DNA from: a bacterium UBP2_UBA2255
Lineage (GTDB): Bacteria; Edwardsbacteria; AC1; EtOH8
Direction of reading: 5' to 3'
Length of the DNA: 24,829 nt
NCBI GenBank assembly: GCA_002347565.1
Contig: DDXR01000037.1
Location: forward strand, 4,453 to 29,281
The position numbers and the translations under genes are program-made. The notes below the pieces were generated by a model. That model was given only the letters and a program-made list of their open reading frames with translations. It had not been told where the DNA came from and made no database searches. Shown here one piece after another: positions 15,450 to 22,639 of the stretch. Numbering within the stretch: the first letter of the stretch is position 1; the number at the start of each line of letters is the position of its first letter.

Positions 15450-18050
15450 ATGTCCAAGCTCCTGAAAGCAGCCCTGATCACCCTGGCCGCCATCATCGCG
15501 CTGCTGGCCGCGGCCGGGATCGCCCTCAAGCTGATGTTCCCGCCGGCCAAGCTGCGGGCGGTGCTGATGCCGAAGATCGAGCAGGCGGCCGGCCGGCCGG
15601 TGCGGATCGACCGCTTCTCCCTCAAGGTGTTCACCGGGCTGGGCGTGGAGCTGTCCGGCATCGAGCTGGCCAACGCCCGGGGGTTCGACCAGCGGCCGAT
15701 GGCAACGATCGACGCCGTGGTGCTGAAGGTCAACCTGCTGGCGCTGCTGAAGGGACAACTGGCGGTCTCCAGCCTGGTGATCGACCGGCCCCGGGTGCTG
15801 ATCGAGAAGGACATCGCCGGCACCTTCAACTTCGCCGACCTGGCCAAGCCGGCGCCGGCCGGGCAGGCGACGCCACCCCCGGCGGCCCCCGGCGCCATGC
15901 CGGTATCCTTCGCCGTGGAATCGTTCCGGATCAGCGACGGCTCGTTCGAGTTCGACGACCGGCAGGGGAGGATCAAGGTCCGCGCCGCCGGGATCAGCCA
16001 GGAGCTGTCGCTGTCGGCCGACCGCAGGATGGAAAATATCAGGACCAGTGGCGAACTCAAGGTCCGCGAGATCGATCTGGCGATGGCGGCGCTCAGGCTG
16101 AGCAGGCTGTTCGTCTCTGTCCGGCATGACGTGGCAGTGGACCTGCCCGGCAAGAAGATCGCCATCCACGAGCTGACGGTGGCGCCGCAGGGCATCGCCC
16201 TGACCCTGGCCGGCACGGTATCCGATTTCGACTCGATGCCGCTGCTGGACCTGGCGCTGAAGACGGCCGCCATCGACATGAAGCAGGCCTTCGCGGCCAT
16301 TCCCCGGGAATTCAGGTCGCAGGCCAAGGATGTCCAGGCCACCGGGAAGCTGGAGCTGGGCCTGACGGTCACCGGGCGGGTCGACCCCCGGGACCCGAAA
16401 TCCAAGCCCAAGATCGACGGCTTCGTCGGCCTGCGCGACATCGGCGTCAAGTACACCGCGCTGCCCAAGGCGGTGACCGGGATCAACGGCGACATTGCCT
16501 TCACCGAGAACTCGCTGAACGTCAAGTCGCTGACGGCCAGGCTGGGCAGCTCCGGGCTCGCGCTGTCGTGCCTGGTGAGGGACTTCGACAATCCCTTTGT
16601 CAAGGCGGCGCTCAAGGGCGGCCTCGACCTGGGCGAGATCAAGGACTACGCCCCGCTGGAGGAGGGCACGGCGCTTTCCGGCACCATCGACGCCGACTTC
16701 AAGGCCGAAGGGAAGGTGCGCGACATCAACTCGTTCAGCATGGACGGGAAGATCCGGCTGGCGGGCATCGGCGCCACAACGCCGGCGCTGCTGAAGCCGG
16801 TGAGCGACTGCGGCGGGCTGGTGCTGCTCACCAAGAACCTGATCGACATCCGGGACGTCTCCTGCAAGATCGGGAGATCCTCGATCGCCTTCAACGGCCA
16901 GGTCAAGAACTTCCTTAGCCTGGTGCCGGAACAGCCGGCGGCCCCTCGGCCGGGCTCGGGGCAAGCCAAGGGCAAGCCCGCCATGGCGCTCCCGAAACAA
17001 GGGAAGGCCCAGCTTACCTTCGCGCTGACCTCGCCGCTGTTGGACCTCGACGAGATGCTGCCGCCGCCGCCCAAGGGCGGCGGGAAATCCGGAATCGCAA
17101 ATCCGAAATCCCAAACGGCAACGCAGCCGATGCTGACGTTGCCCGACATGCTGATGAACGGCACGGTGCGGGTGGCCAAGGTCAAGTACCTGAAGATGGA
17201 CTTCGACAACCTGGCCGGCAACCTCAAGCTGGCCGACCGCAAGGCCGACCTCGACGGCTCGGTCAACGTCTATTCGGGCAAGGTCGCGGGCAACGTCTGG
17301 GCCGACCTCAATGACATGGAGAAGATCGCCTACCGGCTCACCGCCGACGCGTCGAAATTGGAGGCCAACGATTTCCTCTCGGCGCTGACGCCGTTCAAGG
17401 ACCGGCTGTTCACCAAGCTGGACGTGACGGGCGAGTTCTCGGGCCTGGCGCCGGACACGGTGCTGGTCAAGAAGACGCTCAAGGGCCAGGGCAAGGCCGC
17501 CAGCGGCGAGGGCAAGCTGGTCAACTACCAGGTGCTGGCCGACGTGCTGGCCTTCTGCAAGATGGGGGACTCGAAAGAGGTTTCGTTCAAGAGCCTGTCG
17601 ATGGGCTTCCGCATCGCAGACGAGAAGGTCTACCTGGACGACCTGCTGATGACCAGCAAGTTCGGGGACATCAACCTGTCGGGCAACTCCAGCTTCACCG
17701 GGTTCCTCGACTACCGGGCCTCGATCAGGCTGACGAAAGAGGAGTCCGACCGGATGAAGGGCAAGGCCGGCAACGCGGCCGCGCTGTTCACCGACAAGGA
17801 CGGCCGGATGGTGCTCGACCTATTAGTCAAAGGCCAATCGCCCAAGCCAGGCGTATCGTGGGACACGCAGATGGCGCAGGCGCGGCTGAAGGGCAAGGCC
17901 CAGGAGGAGATCGACAAGGTCAAGGCCGAGGCCCAGGCCAAGATCGACCAGCAGAAGAAGGAGCTCGAGGACAAGGCCAAGAAGGAGGCCGAGGAGGCGG
18001 CCAAGAAGGCGGCGGACGCGCTGAAGGGGTTGTTCAAGAAAAAACCATAA
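15450..18050 (+). CDS. AsmA-family inner-membrane/periplasmic protein
   Basis: An 866-residue protein with an N-terminal membrane anchor (about 5-30) and the AsmA opening pattern: PAKLRAVLMPKIEQAAGRPV, IDRFSLKVF, GVELSGIELAN and later ALLKGQLAVSSLVIDRPRV. The body is strand-rich, as in AsmA, TamB and YhdP, which are linked to lipid transport and outer-membrane assembly between the two membranes. A C-terminal AsmA-like block is near SGNSSFTGFLDYRASIRL (about 725-760). The last 55 residues are a Lys/Glu/Ala coiled-coil tail (EEIDKVKAEAQAKIDQQKK onward), unusual for the family. The ATG at 15450 has GAGG 6 nt upstream; a GTG at 15438 that overlaps the preceding stop is an alternative. A linker at about 505-560 is low in complexity and holds a repeat-like tract (17084-17114). 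Confidence 0.9.
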   Translation: MSKLLKAALITLAAIIALLAAAGIALKLMFPPAKLRAVLMPKIEQAAGRPVRIDRFSLKVFTGLGVELSGIELANARGFDQRPMATIDAVVLKVNLLALLKGQLAVSSLVIDRPRVLIEKDIAGTFNFADLAKPAPAGQATPPPAAPGAMPVSFAVESFRISDGSFEFDDRQGRIKVRAAGISQELSLSADRRMENIRTSGELKVREIDLAMAALRLSRLFVSVRHDVAVDLPGKKIAIHELTVAPQGIALTLAGTVSDFDSMPLLDLALKTAAIDMKQAFAAIPREFRSQAKDVQATGKLELGLTVTGRVDPRDPKSKPKIDGFVGLRDIGVKYTALPKAVTGINGDIAFTENSLNVKSLTARLGSSGLALSCLVRDFDNPFVKAALKGGLDLGEIKDYAPLEEGTALSGTIDADFKAEGKVRDINSFSMDGKIRLAGIGATTPALLKPVSDCGGLVLLTKNLIDIRDVSCKIGRSSIAFNGQVKNFLSLVPEQPAAPRPGSGQAKGKPAMALPKQGKAQLTFALTSPLLDLDEMLPPPPKGGGKSGIANPKSQTATQPMLTLPDMLMNGTVRVAKVKYLKMDFDNLAGNLKLADRKADLDGSVNVYSGKVAGNVWADLNDMEKIAYRLTADASKLEANDFLSALTPFKDRLFTKLDVTGEFSGLAPDTVLVKKTLKGQGKAASGEGKLVNYQVLADVLAFCKMGDSKEVSFKSLSMGFRIADEKVYLDDLLMTSKFGDINLSGNSSFTGFLDYRASIRLTKEESDRMKGKAGNAAALFTDKDGRMVLDLLVKGQSPKPGVSWDTQMAQARLKGKAQEEIDKVKAEAQAKIDQQKKELEDKAKKEAEEAAKKAADALKGLFKKKP
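17084..17114. repeat. AATCC-type short repeat tract inside the AsmA gene
   Basis: The tract alternates GAAATCC, GGAATCGC, AAATCC and GAAATCCC and encodes KSGIANPKSQ in a linker. It is more AT-rich than the rest of the gene and resembles intergenic filler repeats. It keeps the frame. Confidence 0.4.
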
Positions 18051-18089
18051 TGAGGATCCGAGGCCGCGCGGAATGGGCTATTACACATT

Positions 18090-18107
18090 AATGCAAGATG
18101 CAACATG
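18090..18107 (+). repeat. Left inverted repeat of the four-helix-bundle element
   Basis: AATGCAAGATGCAACATG, matching the complement of 18523-18540 at 17 of 18 positions, 33 bp before the gene start. Confidence 0.65.
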
Positions 18108-18140
18108 CAAAAATGAAAATGCAAAATACAGGATCCCAGA

Positions 18141-18509
18141 TTGTCAAACTATAAACTCGATTTGTCGGAGCGATTGCTCGCATTCGCGGCTGCCAGCATC
18201 AAATTGTCAGCGACATTGACAGTAACATATGCCGGGAAATATATCGCTGGGCAACTGCTGCGATCCGCATGTTCCGCAGGGGCCAATTACGAGGAGGCCT
18301 GTGGCGCCGAAAGCCGGGCCGATTTCATCCACAAGCTGCAGATAGTATTGAAGGAACTTAAGGAATCGCTCTATTGGCTAAGGCTGGCTGGGAAATCATC
18401 ATTGCTAAAAAGTGATGATAGAACGTTGACCGAAGAGGCGACAAGTCTCGTCAACATCATCGCGAAATCCGTCATAACCGCCAAACGGAATAAACTGGGG
18501 AACGAGTGA
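18141..18509 (+). CDS. Four-helix-bundle protein (23S rRNA intervening-sequence/S23 type)
   Basis: A 122-residue helical protein with the family's layout: an N-terminal helix LDLSERLLAFAAASIKL, then YIAGQLLRSACSAGANYEEACGAESRADFIHKLQIVLKELKESLYWL, then a last helix with EEATSLVNIIAKSVITAKRN. The LxRSAxSxxANxxEAxxAxSxxDFIxKLxIALKEAxExxYWLxL pattern is diagnostic. Length matches the family (about 120). The biochemical role is not established; relatives occur in rRNA intervening sequences and, as Avd, in diversity-generating retroelements. No reverse transcriptase or variable repeat is present here. The start is a TTG at 18141 with AGGA 7 nt upstream. The gene is more AT-rich than its neighbours and is bracketed by inverted repeats. 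Confidence 0.9.
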   Translation: MSNYKLDLSERLLAFAAASIKLSATLTVTYAGKYIAGQLLRSACSAGANYEEACGAESRADFIHKLQIVLKELKESLYWLRLAGKSSLLKSDDRTLTEEATSLVNIIAKSVITAKRNKLGNE

Positions 18510-18522
18510 CCATTGCATCTCT

Positions 18523-18540
18523 CATCTTGCATCTTGCATT
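18523..18540 (-). repeat. Right inverted repeat of the four-helix-bundle element
   Basis: CATCTTGCATCTTGCATT, the inverted partner of 18090-18107, beginning 13 bp after the gene's stop. Confidence 0.65.
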
Positions 18541-18558
18541 TTCCATCTTAGGGGCAAG

Positions 18559-18609
18559 ATGCCCAAGTTAATGCTGATCGACGGCACGGCCCTGGCCTAC
18601 CGCGGATAG
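18559..18609 (+). pseudogene. polA: Orphan 5' fragment of polA (16 codons then stop)
   Basis: The frame reads MPKLMLIDGTALAYRG then TAG; the first 15 residues are identical to those of the full polA at 19982. AGGGG at 18550-18554 is a good ribosome binding site, 4 nt before the ATG, better than anything in front of the intact polA. The two copies differ at five bases in the first 27, all synonymous, and are then identical for 19 bp (18586-18604). This is the stump of a polA start cut at codon 16. Confidence 0.85.
18586..18604 (+). repeat. Direct repeat, left copy (polA codons 10-16)
   Basis: ACGGCCCTGGCCTACCGCG, identical to 20009-20027. It marks the left junction of the fic-containing insert. 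Confidence 0.85.
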
Positions 18610-18620
18610 TGGTACTCATG

Positions 18621-18658
18621 GAGCCAGGCAAGGCTCAAGTAGCTCAAAATGCTGGCTC
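18621..18658. repeat. Inverted repeat at the left end of the fic insert
   Basis: GAGCCAG (18621-18627) and CTGGCTC (18652-18658) are separated by 24 bp that hold two GCTCAA repeats. It starts 17 bp inside the left junction. Function unknown; it might be an end structure. Confidence 0.3.
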
Positions 18659-18716
18659 TCTGCCAAGAAAAACTATCTAGCATAAAACACAAAACACGTT
18701 TTTAAGTTCAACAAAT

Positions 18717-18768
18717 CTGACTTAAAAATAAAAAAAAATAGTAAGTCAGCAAAACCTTACTTAAAAAT
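18717..18768. promoter_or_regulatory. Operator-like repeat cluster upstream of fic
   Basis: CTGACTTA (18717-18724) and TAAGTCAG (18742-18749) form a perfect 8-bp inverted repeat across 17 bp. ACTTAAAAAT occurs directly repeated at 18720-18729 and 18759-18768. The last copy overlaps the putative -35 of fic. Three ACTTA half-sites at about 20-bp intervals suit binding by the product's own C-terminal winged helix. Confidence 0.55.
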
Positions 18769-18784
18769 TATAACTTTGTATAAC
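18757..18784 (+). promoter_or_regulatory. Promoter candidate for fic
   Basis: TTACTT (18757-18762) and TATAAC (18779-18784) are 16 bp apart. Initiation near 18791 would leave an almost leaderless message before the ATG at 18796, which agrees with the lack of a ribosome binding site. Confidence 0.5.
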
Positions 18785-18795
18785 GGTTGTCTGCA

Positions 18796-19944
18796 ATGAA
18801 CGAAAGAGCTGGGAAATACATACAACAGCCGCTGGGCTACAAGGCGTTTATACCAAACCCATTGCCGCCCAACCCGGTTATTGTTTTTGATGACGAAATG
18901 CATAGTTTGCTGTCAAAAGCAGACAGGACCTTGGCGCGTCTGGACGGTGTGACGTCAGTGTTGCCCAATCCCGATCTGTTTATAGCGATGTATGTCAAAA
19001 AAGAAGCGCTGCTGAGTTCGCAGATAGAAGGTACCCAGGCATCGTTGGAGGGCGTATTAGAGTTTGAAGCCGATATGCCGTTGAAGGAAGACATCAACCA
19101 AGTCCGGGAAGTTTTCAATTACATTCAGGCGATGAACCACGGCATGGATCGGTTGAAAACATTGCCCATGTCGCTGCGGCTGATCAAGGAAATCCACCGG
19201 ACTTTGATGGAAGGGGTGCGGGGCGCCGACAAGACCCCGGGAGAATTCAAGCGATCCCAAAATTGGGTCGGTCCCAAAGGGGCGCCCTTGAACCAGGCGA
19301 CGTATGTTCCGCCCCCGCCGGATGAAACAAACGCAGCAATGGGCTTGTTGGAGAAATATCTATATGAAAAAGACAATACACCGCCCCTTGTTAAAATAGC
19401 GCTCATACATTCCCAGTTCGAAACCATCCATCCTTTCCTGGATGGCAACGGCCGCATCGGCCGCCTTTTGGTAACCTACTACCTGTTTTGGCAGGGTATA
19501 TTGAACAAGCCCCTGCTGTATTTAAGCATCTACCTTAAAAAGCACCGGCAACGATACTACGACTTGTTGATGAACGTGAGGCACGAGGGCGCTTGGGAGG
19601 AGTGGATCAAGTTCTTTCTTTCCGGCGTCGCCGAAACATCCGAGGAGGCCACTAACACTGCGCGAGAGATCATCGGCCTCAAGGAACGTTTATTCACGCT
19701 GCTCTGCGAAAAGTCGGTGTCCAGCCCACATGCGGTTAGACTGTTGAACCACATGTTCACTGCGCCGTTGATTAGTTCAAACGAAATCGGTCGGCAATTG
19801 AGCATATCGAAGGAAACTGCGATTCAGCTTCTCAATAAGTTCGAGCATGTCGGAATTATTAAAGAAATAACCGGTAAAAAAAGATATAAAAAATACTTGT
19901 TCAAGGAATATGTTGATCTGATATCTCGGGGCACCGAGCAATGA
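18796..19944 (+). CDS. Fic-family protein (class II, self-inhibited) with C-terminal winged helix
   Basis: Fic proteins usually transfer AMP from ATP onto target-protein hydroxyls. In this 382-residue protein the N-terminal Fic_N region (about 1-100) contains the inhibitory motif SSQIEG (Ser74 to Gly79, S-x3-E-G), which marks class II enzymes restrained by their own N-terminal helix. The active-site loop is complete: HPFLDGNGRIGR from His212. Residues about 290-375 form a winged helix (SSNEIGRQLSISKETAIQLLNKFEHVGIIKEITGKKRYKKY) like that of stand-alone Fic regulators. The ATG at 18796 has no ribosome binding site; a TTG at 18787 is the alternative. Base use is clearly AT-richer than the flanking genes. 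polA follows 37 bp later. The target protein cannot be inferred. Confidence 0.93.
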   Translation: MNERAGKYIQQPLGYKAFIPNPLPPNPVIVFDDEMHSLLSKADRTLARLDGVTSVLPNPDLFIAMYVKKEALLSSQIEGTQASLEGVLEFEADMPLKEDINQVREVFNYIQAMNHGMDRLKTLPMSLRLIKEIHRTLMEGVRGADKTPGEFKRSQNWVGPKGAPLNQATYVPPPPDETNAAMGLLEKYLYEKDNTPPLVKIALIHSQFETIHPFLDGNGRIGRLLVTYYLFWQGILNKPLLYLSIYLKKHRQRYYDLLMNVRHEGAWEEWIKFFLSGVAETSEEATNTAREIIGLKERLFTLLCEKSVSSPHAVRLLNHMFTAPLISSNEIGRQLSISKETAIQLLNKFEHVGIIKEITGKKRYKKYLFKEYVDLISRGTEQ

Positions 19945-19981
19945 CCTTTTCCATCTCGAATCTTTCATGGTTTAGACAGTA

Positions 19982-22597
19982 ATGCCCAAACTGATGCTCA
20001 TCGACGGTACGGCCCTGGCCTACCGCGCCTACTACGCATTCATCCGCAGCCCGCTGATCAACTCCAAGGGGGAGAACACCAGCGCCAGCTACGGCTTCAC
20101 CTCCATCATGCTGGGGCTGCTGAGGGAGCATAAGCCGGACTACCTGGCCGTGGGATTCGACGTCCACGCCCCGACCTTCCGCCACGAGAAGTACGAACAG
20201 TACAAGGCCCAGCGGCCGCCGATGCCCGAGGACCTGCGGCCGCAGATCCCGCGGATCAAGGAGATCCTGGGCGCCATGAACGTCTCGGTGCTGGAGAAGG
20301 AGGGCTTCGAGGCCGACGACGTGCTGGCCGGTCTGGCCAAGCAGGCCGAGCGCAAGGGCTGGACCACCTACATCGTCACCGGGGACAAGGACTTCCTCCA
20401 GATCGTGGGCGAGAGGATCAAGGTGGTGCGGCCGCGGGGCGGCAAATCGGAGGAGACCGTCTTCGGGCCCAAAGAGGTCGAGGATGAGTGGGGGGTGCCG
20501 CCCGAACGGATCGTCGACGTGCTGGCGCTGGCCGGAGACTCCAGCGACAACGTGCCGGGCGTGCCCGGCATCGGCCCCAAGACCGCGGTGGAGCTGGTCA
20601 CGCGGTTCGGCTCGTTCGACGAGGTCTACCAGCACCTCGACCAGGTCGCCAAGCCCCGCATCCGGAAACTGCTCGAGGAGAACCGCAAGCAGGCGGAACT
20701 CTCCCGGGAGCTGGTCACCCTGCACCTGGCCCAGCTGCCCGGGCTGGCCCTGGCCGACCTCAAGACCCATGAGCCCGACCGCGGCCGGCTGGCCGGGCTG
20801 TTCAAGGACCTGGAGTTCGGATCGCTCTACCGCGAGTTCGCGGCCGGGCCGGTGAAGAAGATGGAATCGCAGGCCGTCGGCACCGCCTCCGAGGCCGAGA
20901 TGCTGATCGCCAAGGTCAAGGGCGCGGGCGAGCTGTGCTTCGAGCTGGAGGACCGGGACGGCGCGGCGGCGCGGATGGCCGTGTTCGCCGCGGGCAAGCC
21001 GTGGATCGCCGAGGCCAGGCTGCTGGCGAAGTTCGGGCCGCTGTTCGAGAACGCCAAGGTCGCCAAGACCGTCCACGACCTGAAGCGGGCGGCCAAGCTG
21101 CTGTCCGGGTCCGGCGTCGAGCTGGCCGGCCCCGCCTTCGACACCATGCTGGCGTCCTACCTGATCGACCCGTCGGGACGGAACCACGCCTCGCTGGAGG
21201 CCCTGGCCGGCGAGCACCTGGGCGTGTCGCTGCAGCTGCCGGCCGACGGCCGCAGGAAACAGACCGAGCTCAACTTCGCGGCCAGCGAGCAGCAGACCCA
21301 CCAGCTGCTGGCGCGCCGGGCCGACGCCGTGGCCGCGCTCAAGGAGCAGTTCGCTCCCCAGCTCGCCGCCGCCGGCCTGCGGAAGCTGTTCGACGAGATC
21401 GAGGTCCCGCTGGCCGGCGTGCTGGCCAAGATGGAGACGGCCGGCGTGCTGCTCGACCTTCCGCTGTTCCAGGAGATGTCGAAGGACCTGGAGGGCCAGA
21501 TCAAGAGGATCGAGAAGGCCGTCTACCGCCAGGCGGGCGAGGAGTTCAACATCAACTCGCCGAAGCAGCTGGGCGCGATCCTGTTCGACAAGCTCAAGAT
21601 CGGCAAGCCGCGCAGGACCAAGACCGGCTACTCCACCGACGTCGACGTCCTCACCCGGCTGGCCGCGACCCACGAGCTGCCGCAGCTGGTGCTTGACTAT
21701 CGCCAGTTGTTCAAGCTAAAATCCACTTATGTGGACGCCCTGCCGCTGGCAGCCGACCCGGGCACCCACCGCCTGCACACCACCTTCAACCAGGCGGTGA
21801 CCGAGACCGGCCGGCTGTCCTCGTCCGATCCGAATCTGCAAAACATCCCGATGCGCGAGGGTGTCGGCCGCGAGATCCGCAAGGGCTTCGTGGCAAAGAA
21901 GGGCTGCGTGCTGCTGTCCGCGGACTACTCGCAGATCGAGCTGCGGCTGGTGGCACACCTGTCGGGCGATGGCGCGCTGCACAAGGCGTTCCAGGCGGGC
22001 CGGGACATTCATACCGAGACGGCCTCGGCTGTATTCAACGTGAACGGTGACGAAGTCACCCCGGACATGCGGCGCAAGGCCAAGGCCATCAACTTCGGCA
22101 TCGTCTACGGCATGGGGCCGTACGGGCTGTCGCAGCAGCTGGGCATCCCGGTTGAGGAGTCGGCGCAGTTCATCGCGCAGTACTTCGCGAATTTCCCGCA
22201 GGTGCAGGCCTGGATCGCGCTGACCGTGGCCCAGGCCAGGAAGGACGGGTTCGTCTGCACCATGCTGGGCCGGCGGCGCCACCTGCCGGAGATCAGCTCC
22301 GACAACGGACAACGGCGGGCCTTCGCCGAGCGCACCGCGGTCAACACGCCGATCCAGGGCACGGCGGCCGACCTGATCAAGCTGGCGATGGTCAACATCG
22401 ACCGGCTGTTCGCCGAGAAAAAGATGCGGAGCAGGATGCTGCTGCAGGTGCACGACGAGCTGCTGTTCGAGGTCGAGCAGGACGAGCTGGCCGCGGTCAA
22501 AAAGATGGTGAAACGCGAGATGGAGGGCGCGATCGAGCTGTCGGTGCCGGTGGTGGTGGAGATCGGGACGGGGAAGAACTGGTTCGAGGCGCACTGA
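19982..22597 (+). CDS. polA: DNA polymerase I
   Basis: Replication and repair polymerase with a 5'-nuclease, 871 residues. The 5'-nuclease domain (about 1-290) has LMLIDGTALAYRAYYAF, GFDVHAPTFRHEKYEQYKAQ, GFEADDVLA, VTGDKDFLQ and GDSSDNVPGVPGIGPKTA. The polymerase domain has motif A SADYSQIELR (Asp648), motif B RRKAKAINFGIVYG (Lys701, Phe705) and motif C LLQVHDELLFEV (His824, Asp825). The middle proofreading domain (about 300-460) looks inactive: the first acidic pair is ELE (321-323), the LKYD aspartate position reads LKRA (Ala370) and the last acidic site is lost. The ATG at 19982 lacks a clear ribosome binding site (GACAGTA precedes it). Its first 15 codons duplicate the orphan at 18559, and the gene lies behind fic. 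Confidence 0.97.
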   Translation: MPKLMLIDGTALAYRAYYAFIRSPLINSKGENTSASYGFTSIMLGLLREHKPDYLAVGFDVHAPTFRHEKYEQYKAQRPPMPEDLRPQIPRIKEILGAMNVSVLEKEGFEADDVLAGLAKQAERKGWTTYIVTGDKDFLQIVGERIKVVRPRGGKSEETVFGPKEVEDEWGVPPERIVDVLALAGDSSDNVPGVPGIGPKTAVELVTRFGSFDEVYQHLDQVAKPRIRKLLEENRKQAELSRELVTLHLAQLPGLALADLKTHEPDRGRLAGLFKDLEFGSLYREFAAGPVKKMESQAVGTASEAEMLIAKVKGAGELCFELEDRDGAAARMAVFAAGKPWIAEARLLAKFGPLFENAKVAKTVHDLKRAAKLLSGSGVELAGPAFDTMLASYLIDPSGRNHASLEALAGEHLGVSLQLPADGRRKQTELNFAASEQQTHQLLARRADAVAALKEQFAPQLAAAGLRKLFDEIEVPLAGVLAKMETAGVLLDLPLFQEMSKDLEGQIKRIEKAVYRQAGEEFNINSPKQLGAILFDKLKIGKPRRTKTGYSTDVDVLTRLAATHELPQLVLDYRQLFKLKSTYVDALPLAADPGTHRLHTTFNQAVTETGRLSSSDPNLQNIPMREGVGREIRKGFVAKKGCVLLSADYSQIELRLVAHLSGDGALHKAFQAGRDIHTETASAVFNVNGDEVTPDMRRKAKAINFGIVYGMGPYGLSQQLGIPVEESAQFIAQYFANFPQVQAWIALTVAQARKDGFVCTMLGRRRHLPEISSDNGQRRAFAERTAVNTPIQGTAADLIKLAMVNIDRLFAEKKMRSRMLLQVHDELLFEVEQDELAAVKKMVKREMEGAIELSVPVVVEIGTGKNWFEAH
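20009..20027 (+). repeat. Direct repeat, right copy (within polA)
   Basis: ACGGCCCTGGCCTACCGCG, identical to 18586-18604; here it continues into the intact polA frame. Confidence 0.85.
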
Positions 22598-22639
22598 ACG
22601 AGTGAACCGTGAATTCTGAAACATGAAACGGGGGCGTGC

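Larger units (their letters stand above)
18090..18540 (+). mobile_element. Candidate non-autonomous element carrying the four-helix-bundle gene
   Basis: The gene at 18141-18509 lies between inverted repeats: AATGCAAGATGCAACATG at 18090-18107 and the complement of AATGCAAGATGCAAGATG at 18523-18540, 17 of 18 positions matching. Both ends continue into similar low-complexity TGCAA/ATG text. No transposase is present. Four-helix-bundle proteins of this family are known from intervening sequences in 23S rRNA and as scattered genes; movement of this copy is inference. Confidence 0.5.
18605..20027 (+). mobile_element. Candidate fic-carrying insertion at the 5' end of polA
   Basis: A 1.4-kb AT-rich segment bounded by a 19-bp direct repeat inside polA codons 10-16. 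It contains an AT-rich regulatory region, one gene (fic), and a replacement for the first 15 polA codons. No integrase or transposase is seen. The layout resembles integration into a gene end with restoration of the gene by element-borne sequence, or insertion with a long target duplication as described for restriction-modification genes. A strain-mixing assembly error would give the same picture. Confidence 0.55.

Noticed and set aside
15276..17114. Long minus-strand open frame opposite the AsmA gene
   Set aside because: No domain, compositionally a reverse shadow of the AsmA coding frame.
18141..18509. Accessory protein (Avd) of a diversity-generating retroelement
   Set aside because: No reverse transcriptase, template repeat or variable repeat is present nearby; only the fold family is shared.
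18559..18609. A regulatory leader peptide rather than a polA fragment
   Set aside because: Its 15 residues are identical to the polA N terminus with only synonymous changes; duplication explains it better, although it may still be translated.
19901..21673. Minus-strand open frame of 590 codons opposite polA
   Set aside because: polA motifs are continuous on the plus strand and this frame has none of its own.
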